Assembly (NCBI GenBank): GCA_030407315.1 | Contig: JALQPE010001871.1 | Location: 62,001-126,000, forward strand | Direction of reading: 5' to 3' | DNA from: Asparagopsis taxiformis | Lineage: Eukaryota > Rhodophyta > Florideophyceae > Bonnemaisoniales > Bonnemaisoniaceae | Length of the DNA stretch: 64,000 bases | Shown here: positions 20,985 through 33,034 of the stretch, one piece after another | Position numbering within the stretch: position 1 is the first letter of the stretch | How the letters are laid out: each line of letters begins with the position of its first letter | Position numbers and translations under genes: made by a program | The notes under the pieces: model-generated | What the model was told of the DNA's origin: nothing | Database searches by the model: none | The model's input: the letters and a program-made list of their open reading frames with translations, nothing else

Positions 20985-21715
20985 TCATGACAACCAATCA
21001 TCAGTTCACTCTCGCCAATGTGCAAGTAGCATTAATGCTAGTGTGGTCAATTGACCACACTCGACCGTGGCAAACAAGTATCGCAAGCGGATCGTTATCT
21101 CATCGCCTTGCGTAGTTGGCAATCCGCACAGTCCATACGCACGCAATTGATTGACACCAATGCGACGCCACACGCGCTTCTGTTCGTCGCTACCACGCTG
21201 CATCGTCGCTTCCAAACCGATTGGTTGATGTTCACCGATGATGCACAGCGCATTGACGCCTTTTGAATCCCGCTTCTCGCGCTCGCGCTCCCCCTTCACC
21301 ACCTCCAGGCTCTTTTTCTTCGCGCACGCGTGCCACTTTGCGATGGCAAATGTGTGATCGTCACTGCGCGACTCTAGGTGGCTCGACCTCCGTCGCGTCT
21401 TCTCTGAGGAACACGTGCACATTTTTCACGTCATGTCGGCGGTCGTGCTCGAGTTTCGACACGCCGAGACACAGCTTTTGCACCGCTTTTGTGCACAAAA
21501 TGTCCACGTTGTTCTGCAGACCTCCCTGTTTATGCTGGCCATTTTGCATGTCAATCTTCCCGCCTGTCTCAACCGTGCGGCGTTGCGTAATGCGCGTGCC
21601 GTTCTCACTTTTTTGCAAGCCTGGAAGGCCTATTCGAGCGACCCGGCAGTTCTTCCAACTGTCATTGCAATCCGTTTGTACATGCATCTTTACTGGTCAC
21701 ACCATTAATCTCACA
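20985..21715 (+). pseudogene. Captured fragment resembling a nuclear transport receptor (transportin-3/importin-13 like), frameshifted
   Basis: Three plus-strand frames in succession read like the N-terminal HEAT repeats of this importin-beta subgroup. First LANVQVALMLVWS (about 21013-21050). Then, after a shift, QADRYLIALRSWQSAQSIRTQLID and LLFVATTLHRRFQTDW (21090-21266), which resembles the family's helix pattern with W-L..LQ.S..AW..SDQLL and FFAAQTL.TKI. Then HFAMANV and HIFHVMSAVVLEF in further frames up to about 21480. At least two frame breaks make it non-functional. This is pattern recognition without alignment, so the family call is tentative. A host-gene fragment inside a CACTA element would be ordinary gene capture. 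Confidence 0.4.
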
Positions 21716-24334
21716 CGTGTTATTTCAACGATATGATTACGATGTCACTAGTTACGGAAAGATTGATACGTCTGCTCGCTTTCTCACGAGTCAATTCACC
21801 CATTTCGGTCTCGTGCCTACTGCCGAAGAGGAGCCTAGCTTTATGGACAAACATTAGGACTGAAAAATGTATCTAATTCAAGTAAGCTTCCTAGAATTTC
21901 ACAAGCTATGCTCGATACTAAGCGAGGGGATGGCGATGAGCTCTACACAGTCAACTACGATGACCCCCGATGTGGTTCACATTCGTCACAGTACCAGTCG
22001 GGGAGACTCCTACCTCTCAGATGGTGTCCCGGTGACTCCAAGACGCCACTGCTTTGTCCAATCCTGGTCCTAAGAAGATGACGGGTTACGCTATGTGTGA
22101 CGTACATGAGTACCATGGAAACGTGAGTGGGAATGGTGATAGTGGGATTACTGGAGTGATGGGAGATGAGTCTGGGGAGAAATCATACAGTTTCTATACA
22201 CCTGACGGGTATTGGTGGAATATAATTGAATGGAATGATGTGTGATGTCTGCACCACGTCGACCTCCTCTCTCGCCCCAACATCGCGCAGCACTCTCAAT
22301 GCAACACAGTGTGCATCTTTGTTGGCGTTACATGTGCGCCTAGTTCTTGCATCGCTGCTTCCCTCACATCATCATCTAACCGTCTGTAACGCAACAACAT
22401 GCCACCGCATGTCGCTCACAGTCACATATGTATTTCTTAATACGCTTGTTGAAACACGGAACGCTCTTATTCACCACAGCGGCAGCTCTACACAAACTAA
22501 CACTGAAACCAAGATGGAGGCAATATATCGGTGGCATTTCATTACAAATGTACTTTTTCTTTCTGCTGCTGGTGTGGCCTTGTGTTTGAAACTTGCTTGC
22601 AGGTCCTTTCCAACAGCTTAGTGTCGTAACCATTGCAGATGCGTTGCTGCTAGAATCACCCGGAGAGCTTCAATCAAATGGTTGTTGTGGACTAGTTGCG
22701 CTCGTTGTGAATCAATCGCCAGTGCGTGCATCTGTATTTGTGCGTTCGTGTGCGCGCTTACTAGATGCGATGCAATGCAATGCTCACGTACACTGTATAC
22801 TACTGACTTTTACAAATATAGCTTTGTATGAGAAGCGTCGGTATGTATCCGACACCTTACCATTGCCTCACTCTGTAAAGCTTCTTTCCCAGTAGCAATT
22901 TGTATCGCATTGCACCATGACGCAGGGCAGACTGCGAGTGAAAGCAACGAGTAAACAAACTTTTCGCTCATCATTCACCACACGCTGTTGTCGTTGAAGT
23001 CATAACCATATCCACATCCCATTCTGGAAACTCTTGGAAGACAGACGAGCCCAGTCCACCACTGGTGCTTGTAGATGTAGCATTTTTAAGCTGTTCGTTT
23101 AGATAGTAAGGGATAGATGGTGTAGTGCGCAACACTAGAGAACAACGCTGTGCAGGACAACATGTTTGTTCGGCGTAAATCGTCATATGTTCCATTTGGA
23201 CTATTTTGGCAGCTCACATGCATCAACCTGAATATTAAGACTCTGGACTGGCACACTCAAGTATCTGGATACGCTTGAGCAGTGGCAGGGGCGCAAGAGC
23301 CGGTCCAAGTTTTTGTACAAGGCACGTTGACACACTGCATTCACTTGATTGACACCCGAGTGCAACGACTGGCTCGCTGTCCAGGGATGGGGGACTGCTG
23401 TGCAAGTGTTCAATACATCTCAAGATGCAGTTCAAGAATAAACATTTCAACGTTATCCGGCTCACGGTCTCAGTTGGTCAAGTCATGGATCACAGGGTGT
23501 GGTGAAAAACCTCTTTGTTTACATTGTCTCAATAGCGAGGTCGACGATATTGCGACCTCGTTACTGGGACGGATTGGCATCACCGAGTGTGACAGACTGG
23601 AAGATGTGATTGGGCAGGAGCGAGGTGTGTGTGAAGGATAGTAAGAAACAGCGAGGTGGGTGTGTGGAAGGTGCGAATGGCGTCAAGTGATTGGCACAAG
23701 GGAGTTGAGCTCATCTGCGGACAGAGTATGGATGGCATCGTATGCCCGTTGGGACAGCCCGGGCGGAAGTGATCATGGGAAGCTCGTTTATGTATGTGTG
23801 CGGCAGTTGGGATTGGGCGCGACTGGACGGCGAATGTGGTCGAAGAATGGGCGCGGCGACTATGGTCATGCTAAGTGGACCAACGCGGTGCGAGTCGAAC
23901 CAGTTGATATATGAGGGATGTCAAGGCAAGGGGGCATTTAGACGGGCGAAAGGGTGCGTGTGACGCGAGTGGAAGGCGGTGAGGGAATGCATGCATGAAT
24001 TGAGCGTGTGGGCGGACGAGGATTTGAGAAAACCTAATATGACAGTACATTGCGTGTGTGGTAGGCGCGTTGAAGTGTTACGGCGCATAAATCATCGGCG
24101 CCGATGGCTACGTCACAAACGGTGTAATCACCGCTGTAATCGGCGCCAACAGCATGTTATGGCTGCAGACGCGACAGAATGTCGACTTCATCCTTAGAAT
24201 GAAGTACGCTAATTAGCCATTCTGCCCAGCACCAGGTACGAAACTTGGGACTGGGCACGTCATTAGAGCTCTAGGGTAGGTAACAGAATATAAACTTATG
24301 TGGGAGGACGGGTTTTCAGGACAAGCTGTCGGAA
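21716..24334. other. CACTA interior, no confident gene
   Basis: 2.6 kb with many short frames, the longest 131 codons (22226-22621, plus) and 119 codons (23282-23641, plus). None shows a recognisable motif. It may include further decayed pieces of the captured gene, but I cannot support that. Confidence 0.35.
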
Positions 24335-24741
24335 CTGTAATTACTGTGTTTTCTTACAGCAAAGTCATCGTTAAGGCGGATTTGCTTTCTCAGGACAAGC
24401 TGTCAGAACTGTAAGTACTCTGTTTTCTTACAGCAAAGTCATCGTTAAGGCGGATTTGCTTTCTCAGGACAAGCTGTCGGAACTGCTATTCAGTTTTCTT
24501 ACAGCAAAGGCAGTTTACCCCGGTTGCTTACAGCAAAGTCATCGTAACGATGACTTTGCTGTAAGAAAACAAAACATTACAGCAAAGTCATCGTTAAGAT
24601 GACTTTGCTGTAAGAAAACAAAACATTACAGCAAAGTCATCGTTAAGATGACTTTGCTGTAAGAAAACAAAACATTACAGCAAAGTCATCGTAACGATGA
24701 CTTTGCTGTAAGAAACCATGGTAAACCAACTTCTCTGTAAG
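24335..24741. repeat. Hairpin array A
   Basis: Two partial and four full copies of a 37-nt self-complementary core (TTACAGCAAAGTCATCG plus its inverse), spaced 45-55 bp apart, flanked by weakly matching outer arms CTTACAG...GTTTACC at 24498 and GGTAAAC...CTGTAAG ending at 24741. The two partial copies sit in a repeated CAGGACAAGCTGTC segment. Confidence 0.75.
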
Positions 24742-24839
24742 CATATGAGAGGGACTGATGTTTCTCACTCGGGAAGAAGAAGGAGACGATTTCAGACCTC
24801 GCGAAAAAGGCTGCAAAGTGGTCTGAAACGGTTGGGGTG

Positions 24840-25560
24840 GTTCTAGGGAGCACTAAAACTTGTTTTAATTGCACTCAAGCTTTCTCGCTTGCGTGGAAGG
24901 GTTGGTATAATTCATCGATTTTTGGTCATCAGATTCTCACAACTGGAGATGTGATGGTCAAAATGGAACTTTGTCCGAATGATGTGCAAGTGGTCTGTAA
25001 GGGTTGGAGTGGGTCTAGGGAGTACGGAAAAGTGTTCTATGAGTTCGTAAAGCTGCTGGCTTGCGCATTAGGGCTGACAGAATGCATCGAGTTTTGGTCA
25101 CCAGATTCCCACAACTGAAGATGTGATGGCCAAAATTGAACTTTGTCGGAACGAAGTGCAAGTGGTCTGTAAGGGTTGGAGTGGGTCTGGGGAGTACTGT
25201 AATGGGTTTTATTTGCCCTGAAAGCTGGTGGCTTGCGAGGTACAGCTTCCGGAGTTCACTAATTTTTGGTCACCAGATTCTCACAACTGGAGATGTGATG
25301 GCCAAAATTGAACTTTGTCGGAACGAAGTGTAAGTGATCCGTAAGGGCTGGAGTGGCTCTAGGGAGTACGGAAAAGTGTTTTATGTGTCCGTAAAGCTGT
25401 TGAATTGCGTGGTAGGGATTCCAGAATGCATCGACTTTTGGTCACCAGACTCCCACAACTGGAGATGTGATAGCCAAAATTGAACTTTGCAAGAACGAAG
25501 TGCAAGTGTTCTGGATGCCTTCAAGTGGCCTGGAAGCGTACTCTGGACAAGTTTTCGGAC
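24840..25560 (+). repeat. ~175-bp tandem repeats, four copies
   Basis: Landmark TTTTGGTCA(T/C)CAGATTCTCACAA recurs at about 24917, 25092, 25263 and 25437, each with GATGTGATGGCCAAAATTG downstream and TAAGGGTTGGAGTGG. A fifth copy lies at 27968-28135 after an internal CACTA terminus. The frames across it are motif-free. Confidence 0.8.
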
Positions 25561-26387
25561 CTTGAAGAGGCTCAACTGCACAATGCTGATATTGAAATGA
25601 AACATTCATATAGTCCATTTTTAACTAGAACTGCTGGAATGGATTGCGTAGCCTATAGAGGAGCAATGTAGTTATATAATAGAGCTAGAAGCATGCCTCA
25701 ACAACCTATCTCTCATGCCTCTAGTTCTCCTTCATCATTCCAGTCTTCCTTCCTGTGACGCACCGCGCCTCTGGTGTCACTTCACACGCCCCTCCTGTGC
25801 ATTAAATACCTGTCTACCACTTCCGTATTCTACTCATACCACCACCTTCATTTTACCCCATGCCTACCATCCTATCCTTTACCTTCTGTCCTTCAGTCCT
25901 AGGCTAACCTACTTCATAACCATCGATGTAAGGTGAATATCTAGATTCCTACCTACTTGAGAGTATAGTTTATTATAACGGAAAACGGACGGTTTTGTAT
26001 AGTCAATGTGCTACACAGCACCAGGAGTAGATTTTGCGCACCGATAATCTATGCTTGATATTGGAGAGACCGGCTTCTTGTAGCCTCGGAAAATGTGCAG
26101 GTAGTACCTTTCCAGAGGTCCTGGAGGTGTTCACACCAACTCTAGTCCATTTTAACGAGTTTGAATTTCGACCGCCAGAATCTCTGTCGTGAGAAAATGG
26201 TGGTCGAAATTTACCGTGCTGCTCTCCCAATACTGAACTTTTTAGGTAGTTCAGCCCGGGTGAACAAGACACAGATTGCTCTTCAAAGCCGCCCGAAGCC
26301 GTCGAAACCATCCTTCCACAATGTTCCCGACTTCAAAATTCCTATCTCACCCTTCCCAAAGTGAGAGAGGGACCAAGGTACCAGACG

Positions 26388-26766
26388 CTTACAGCTGAGG
26401 CAGTTTACCAGGGATGCTTACAGCAAAGTCATCGTTACGATGACTTTGCTGTAAGAAAAGAAAACATTACAGTGGGCGAAGGATTTTACCGGGTGAAAAA
26501 ATCACCAAGAATTTTTTTACCGGGTAAAAAATTGTGGCTACTGTAATGAAACGTTTTCTTACAGCAAAGTCATCGTAACGATGACTTTGCTGTAAGAAAA
26601 GGAAACATTACAGTAGGCGAAGAATTTTTACCGGGTAAAAAATCACCAAGAATTTTTTTACCGGGTAAAAAAACGTGCCTGCTGTAATGTTTTCTTTTCT
26701 TACAGCAAAGTCATCGTAACGATGACTTTGCTGTCAGCACCCGCGGTAAACTGCCTCAGCTGTAAG
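26388..26766. repeat. Inverted-repeat hairpin B
   Basis: 379 bp with 22-bp outer arms that match perfectly (CTTACAGCTGAGGCAG...CTGCCTCAGCTGTAAG). Inside are three copies of the TTACAGCAAAGTCATCG palindrome and TTTTTTACC.GGTAAAAAA palindromes. Confidence 0.85.
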
Positions 26767-27455
26767 CGGTCTGGCTTCACCCTCTCTCTCATGTCTCTTG
26801 TCTTCCTCCATCCCAGCCTATCCCAACCTCCCTTCTATGTCGACTCCGGTGTCACTCCAGCCGACCCTTCAGTGAGTGCAATCCTTCTCTACCACCGCCA
26901 TAATCTACTCATACTATCCCCTTCATGTTGCTGCATACCTACCCTCCCATCCTTCCTGATTTTCCTACAATCCTAGGCTAGCCTACTTACCAACTATGTT
27001 GGTATTGAAGGCAGCTAGATTCCTAGTAACTCAAATCTATAGTCTGCTAAAAAGGGCGATTTGGTGTGGTCACTGTGCCACACGGCACCAGGAATAGAAT
27101 CTGGCCACGGATACTCTATGCTTGATCTCAGAGAGAACAGCTGCGCCAATGCTCCGAAAATGTGCTGTCAGTACCTTTCCAGACGTCCTGGAGGTGCTCA
27201 TGCCAGCTCTAGTTCATTTTAGGGAGGTTGAGTTTCGACAATCAGAATTTCACTCTTGAGGAAATTGTGTTTGAAATTTTGTGCACTCCTCCCGCCGTAC
27301 CAGGCAGGGCACCCAGCCCAGACTGGGTTAGCACGACGCAGAGTGCTCCCCAACACCGCTAACAGCCGTCCAAACCATCCCTCTGCCATGTTTTACGGCT
27401 TCACAATTCCTTGCTCACCCTTCCCAAGGTGAGGGAGGGACCAAGCTCCCAGCCG

Positions 27456-27664
27456 CTTACAGACGGAGCAGTTTACCAGGGATGCTTACAGCAAAGTCAT
27501 CGTTACGATGACTTTGCTGTAAGAAAACGTTTTCATTACAGTGGCCAGGAATTTTTTACCCGGTAAAAAATCATGGCTACTGTAATGAATTGTTTTCTTA
27601 CAGCAAAGTCATCGTAACGATGACTTTGCTGTAAACATCCCTGGTAAACTGCTCCGTCTGTAAG
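27456..27664. repeat. Inverted-repeat hairpin C
   Basis: 209 bp with 29-bp perfect outer arms (CTTACAGACGGAGCAG...CTGCTCCGTCTGTAAG) and two core palindromes. The arm bases between CTTACAG and GTTTACC differ from hairpins B and D, yet still pair perfectly within this copy. Confidence 0.85.
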
Positions 27665-27904
27665 CCGTTGGTCTCAACCCTCGATCTCATGTCTGTTGTC
27701 CTCCTTCATCATCTCCACATCCCTTCCTGCTAAGCATCACTTCTCTAGTGTCACTCTACCAGTCCTTTTCGTGCATGAAATACTTTTCTACCACTGCCAT
27801 AGTCTACACATACTATTGCCTCTATACTTCTGCATGCCTACGCTTCCATCTTTCTCTCCCGTGCTAGGCTTAGAGAATATCCTACTTCCTGAATATCATT
27901 GTAC

Positions 27905-27967
27905 AGTGAGGCAGTAAAAATCACTGTCTCACCGTACTGTCTGAGGCCCTCTTTTCAACACCGTAGT
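27905..27967. repeat. Internal copy of the CACTA right terminus
   Basis: GTACTGTCTGAGGCCC, then CAACACCGTAGTG at 27955-27967, repeats the terminal ~65 bp found at 34375-34439. It has no matching AA flank, so it looks like a relic of a nested or rearranged CACTA end. Confidence 0.8.
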
Positions 27968-28799
27968 GTATAAGGGCTGGAGTGGCTCTGGGGATTACAG
28001 AAAGGTGTTTTATCTGTCCGTAAAGCTTCTGGCTTGCGCATTAGGGCTGGCAGAATGCATCGATTTTTGGTCATCAGATTCTCACAACTGCAGATATGAT
28101 GAATTTCGGCCATGGCCAAAATTCAACTTTGTCGGAACGACGTAGATTTGGACTGGATGCCTCCAAGTGCATGCACTTGAAAGTGCACTTAGTCCAAAAA
28201 ATTGTCCAGAGTACGCTCCCAGGCGATGGCCTGGAAGTGTACTCTGGACAAGTTTTTGGACCTGGAAGAGGTTGAATTGCACAATGCTTGTGTTGAAATG
28301 AAACATTTATATGGCCCATTCTTTACTTGGACAGCTGAAATCCTATCTACTCGAGAGTAAAGTATATAAAAACTGGAAACAGACGGTTTTGTATTGTCAA
28401 TGTGCCACAAGGCACCAAGAGTAGATTTTGCCCTCCGATAATCTATGGTTGATTTCAGAGAGGATAACCGCGTGCAGTCACAGGACATGTGTTACCAGAT
28501 CCTTCCCAGAGGTCCTGGAGGTGTTCACACCAACTCCAGCCCACTTTAACGAGTTTGAATTTCGAAAGTCAGAATCTCTGTCGTGAGAAAATTGAACCAT
28601 TTCCGACCACGTGGTAGAAATTTCGTACACTCCTCCAACCATACTAGACACAACACCCAGCTCAAACCGGGTGTAAACAACAAAATGTGTTACCTAATGC
28701 CTCCTACAGCCGTCCATACCATTCCTATACCCTGTTTCCTGACTTCATAATTCCTTCCTCACCCTTCCCTAGGTCGGAAAAGGACGGAAGTCCCTGCCG

Positions 28800-29263
28800 C
28801 TTACAGCGGAAGCAATTTACCAGGGATGCTTACAGCAAAGTCATCGTTACGATGACTTTGCTGTAAGAAAATAAATCATTACAGCAGCCATGATTTTTTA
28901 CCCGGTAAAAAAATTCTTGGCCACTGTAATTGAAACGCTTTCTTACAGCAAAGTCATCGTAACGATGACTTTGCTGTAAGAAAATAAATCATTACAGCAG
29001 CCACGATTTTTCACCCGGTAAAAATTCTTGCTGATTTTTTACCCGGTAAAATTTCTTTGGCCACTGCAATGGAAACGTTTCCTTACAGCAAAGTCATCGT
29101 TACGATGACTTTGCTGTAAGAAAATAAATCATTACAGCTGCCATGATTTTTTTACCCGGTGAAAAAATTCTTGGCCACTGTAATGGAAACGCTTTCTTAC
29201 AGCAAAGTCATCGTAACGATGACTTTGCTGTAAGAATCCCCGGTAAACGGCTTCCGCTGTAAG
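28800..29263. repeat. Inverted-repeat hairpin D
   Basis: 464 bp with outer arms CTTACAGCGGAAGC...GCTTCCGCTGTAAG, four core palindromes and several ACCCGGTAAAAA palindromes. Pairing extends outward into the flanks (CCCTTCCCTAGGT on both sides). Confidence 0.85.
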
Positions 29264-29300
29264 GGGCTGAGAGTTCCGTCCCCCTCCCACCTAGGGAAGG

Positions 29301-29759
29301 GTGAGCAAGGAATTGGGAAGTCAGGAACATGGCTCAGCAGAACGTTTGTACGGCTGTGAGTGGCTTCCAGGAGCATTCTGTGTCATGTGTTATCTCAGCA
29401 ACGTCTCTTATAGTCGAACCTCACGGGTTGTCAAGGTCTAAAACTAGTCCCCCCTACGGTCTAGCTAGTGAAATCATGTAAAGTTGTAGACTAATACAAA
29501 AATGTAGCAATCAATAGGCTTAGTAGCACTAAACTATGACATGAAGGTCAGATGTATAGATGAAAATAGAAAGGTGGGCTAAGCGAATAATGTTGAGATG
29601 AGAAGGACAGAACTTCATAGCAGGGAACAATAGCATAGGTTTTAATACTTCTCGTATGCTATCTATTGCTCCTGTCATACTTTTAATATTCGACGGTGTG
29701 GATGTGGTCCGTGAGGACGTCCTTCTCAGTCTTCAAGTAGATGTGGCCGCGCGTGGGCA
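29301..29759. other. CACTA interior, nothing recognised
   Basis: About 460 bp between hairpin D and the dioxygenase remnant. No coding or repeat signal. Confidence 0.35.
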
Positions 29760-31990
29760 GACCATAGACTAAATTCTGCTCCCACAGGAAGATCTCCTCA
29801 CCTGAAGCCGACCCCGTAATGGTAAAGGTCACCGCGATCAACTAAGACGGAATAGGGTGGCACATAAAAGTGGTTAACGGGAACCTTCCACATGTCGGCG
29901 TCCGTATGGACCAGGCATACATGACTATAAGGTGCAGCTACTATAAAGAACCCATCGGATCCGCTCGACATCATGAAATAGGATGGGGATTGGGTAGGTC
30001 CGACTCCTCAAAATTGGGATACTCAGAAGTCCGTGTGCCCATCCTGGTCCGCAGCCCCATCTGTTTTAAGAAGCAGCCGTAATCCTGTCTTCGGGAAAAA
30101 GACAGGATCCTCACCCTCCATTCCCAACTTCAAGAAATCCGCACAAACACCAAGAGCAAGCTCTGCCACCAACTTGTTCCTGTACATATCCAAATTCCCC
30201 TCCTCCAGCTTGTCGCACAATTCACACCGCGGCAGGGGGAGTCGCCCACGACCACCATCTATGCGGTCCTTCGCAGCACCCACGTTGTGGATGAAATGCC
30301 ACGGCGAAGGATCAAAACCGGGCTTGGCGAAATCTGGGGGCTCGTCCTGTGGTTTCCTGTCTTCATAATCAGAATCAGACTGCTGGGAGGGCTTCTGTGG
30401 CTTTTCAACCTCCTCAACCAGCTGGAACTGTCGAGAAAAGTGACTGAAGAGGTCATGCGTCGCGCTACCAGCCGTGGACGACTGCAAGAGGCCTTCCACA
30501 ACAACCACCCCCATGTTGTCCAGCAACGCCGCTTCACCGCAAAGTACTATTCCACCACCGAGTCCTCAGCACCTGGCGATGCAGCTGCCAGGAATGCTGC
30601 CGCCTTTATTTCCGCCCGCACCGTCTCTACCGTCGTAATTTCCATGTAGTACTTCATCGGGCTACCAGACGCAATTGCGCTGGGGAGAACGGCGGCCACA
30701 TTCTCATCGACGATACTGTCGGGAATAGGATTTTCATGGGCGTCGTCGAACTGGAGAATCGGCTCCCGAGAACGTCCTCTGGAAGCCGACTTGGATTTCT
30801 TTGACGACGACTTTGATGAAGTCTCACTGAGCTTCCTCTTTTAAAAGTACCAAATTTGGTAGAGGGCTCGGGCGTCGCAGAAGCGGTTTCCCAGTTGCGC
30901 TTCCCAAGGATGGAGCTTTTACCCGCATCCTTGGGTGCGCTCTCCAGCTCGACGACCTGAACAGGGCTCGCACCACCCGCCGTCGCTGTTCCACCACGAC
31001 CGGAACGACTCTCTTTCAGGCAGGTACTCCTTTTGGGCATCACTTTCCCAGAAGTTTCCACTCCGGACGATGCAGACACGACAGGGGTAGTGGCAGAAAC
31101 AGAGGCAGCCTCGGAATAGCTGGAAGAATCTAATTGAGGTGGTACTACCTAAATTGGATTCTTCAAAGGCAAAGGAATGGAGGATGAAGGGATGGTCAGG
31201 GAAATGGAAGGGGAAGGGTTGGCGGAATCATGACCACATGTGACTGGGAGCGCAGCATGTGGGATGTGTGGGTCCACCACGTAAAATTGTTTCCGCATTT
31301 ACATGTCGCGGTAGCCAGTTACGCGCAGGAGCATTTTCCTGGCGTCCTTTCAAAACACAGACTTCCGTTTGGGAAAGATGTTCTCAAACTTGGAGCCATC
31401 TGGAGGGCCTTCCCTGGGATGTAAGTCCGCTCAGAACCCCTTCTTGGGCACCATCGGCGCAAAAACTTCGACAACGCGTGAGTGAATGTCGAAGCTCTTG
31501 CTCGGGTCACCCACGCTGGAAATGGAGCCATCCAGCATCCTCAACACATCCGAAACGTTCCAATACTCGGCCACCTCCTTCACGTACCCGAAGATTTCCA
31601 ACAAACCAGCAATCCATTCCTGCCCAATGGTACCAACCGAGTTCGGTTTCAGCCCGGCCCACCAACGGCTACAAGTGTAGTACGCCGTCATCTCGAGGTT
31701 GACACAATTTTGGACGTCCGGAGCACCCCTAAACGATCCGTTGAACAACAATTTCACCATACACCCAGCCAGATTCTCCGTCGAAGAGAACTGCACGAAC
31801 TCTGGCCTGTTCGGAATAGTTTTCTGCAGCCAAATCCGTTTTCAAGAATTGCTCCATCGTTGCAGACTTCTTCAACCACTAGCCAACGACCTCTGATATT
31901 CACTTTGCGAGGTTCAACTTGCACTTCAGACGAACTATACTGGGCAATATTGATGCATGTCTCGCTTGCTGAAGGAGATTTACTCTTCTC
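29760..31990 (-). pseudogene. Decayed Fe(II)/2-oxoglutarate dioxygenase-like gene in the CACTA element
   Basis: Minus-strand remnants in pieces (about 31796-31431, 31079-30654, 30526-30023 and on to 29770). The frame from 30526 reads DQDGHTDF, then two TGA codons, then in the same frame YFMMSSGSDGFFIVAAPYSH, VPPYSVLVDRGDLYHYGVGF. These align with HNDF, GYFVIANGDDPFPIWVCPGSH and VPPRSVFIGHGYVQHAGAG of the intact gene at 12624-14534, preserving the H-x-D and the distal His region. The upstream pieces share an acidic, Pro-rich character. The gene is dead (frameshifts and several stops), but the motif order makes the relationship convincing. Confidence 0.6.
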
Positions 31991-32895
31991 CGCTACTTCT
32001 CCGCTATAGCGCAGAATTATATTTCTCCGCCACTAAATTCAACCATTAAGAAACCTTTCCTGGCTTTCATTCGATCCAATGAACTGTTTCACCACAATGA
32101 TTTTTCCTATGCTCATTACTTTATGCACAATGATTGCTATTTCATCCGGGCTCGACCTACTCAATATCGTTTTGCTATCTTGTATCGCATTCCCTAAACA
32201 CCATCCTGGCCAAGACGTATCCACTTCCGTTTGTTACGCAGTGATGCTCTAAGCACTAATACTGAATCTGATTTTCTCATGCACGTAGTTCCTACTCGTA
32301 TACTCTACCATATTCTCGGCCCTATTCACAAGGTGAAAACACGATGTCTCGTTGAATCGTACTCGGTGTGATATCTTAAATTAGGATACATTTATATATT
32401 GCAATGCAGACTCACTGCTCGCTTGAAACATGAAAATTATAAAAATTCTTCGACACTGCTGTTTCCTAACCGCCACCATCCACGTGGCCCGCTTTGACTG
32501 CCTGCCAAGTGTACTCGGAGCATACAATGACGTTATCGATATATACCATCCAAATCATCACTGGAAGCGCGGACTCCTCGTCCAGGAAAGTGCGCCATTT
32601 TTCTTACTCTTCACCTCCGCCTGTCCTGTAGGCCCCATATGCTAGTGTTTTTCCTATATTTCTGTAGTGATGACGTCATTCTAGACAATAAAAGGCGGTA
32701 GAAGATACGATAATGTGCGCCTCCTCTGCCAGATCATGTGCTTCCAAGCGTAATTCGCAGCCTAGGCATAGTTTTTCTGGGCCTCCCATCGCACCGCTCC
32801 GTTTCAAACTCATCCCTCTATTTTTCTCCTACACGTCATTTCCGCCCGTAGAGTACTACTTAAACGAAAGATTCTGGAAATCCCTGTTTCCATCT
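31991..32895. other. CACTA interior, no gene seen
   Basis: AT-richer sequence with short frames only. A TGACGTCA-like word near 32670 is followed by AATAAAAGG, which could be promoter-like, but no gene follows it. Confidence 0.3.
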
Positions 32896-33034
32896 TCATA
32901 TCCGTCGGAAACAAAGCAACAACCCTGGCCGTGGAAGCCGTATAGATCATCTAAACTGCTTCCAAAGCGTAAGTTTTAGATCATCAATACGGCTTCCAAG
33001 GCCAAAGTTGTTGCTTTGTCTCCGACGGATATGA
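32896..33034. repeat. Isolated 139-nt hairpin
   Basis: Two ~60-nt arms pair with a few mismatches around a ~14-nt loop. The left arm begins TCATATCCGTCGGA and the right arm ends TCCGACGGATATGA. Shared inner words are CAAAGCAACAAC, TGGAAGCCGTAT and GATCATCTAAA with their inverses. Size and near-perfect pairing resemble a miRNA-like precursor or a small foldback element; expression is unknown. Confidence 0.6.

Larger units (their letters stand above)
25700..29300. repeat. Large unit present three times, each ending in an inverted-repeat hairpin
   Basis: Each unit has a CT-rich segment (25705, 26770, 27690), then a segment with a GGCACCA(G/A)GA.TAGA word and CAGA(G/C)GTCCTGGAGGTG (25933-26345, 27005-27420, 28333-28760), then a hairpin block (B, C, D). 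Copies are clearly homologous but well diverged. The third is preceded by an internal CACTA terminus, showing rearrangement. Confidence 0.75.
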
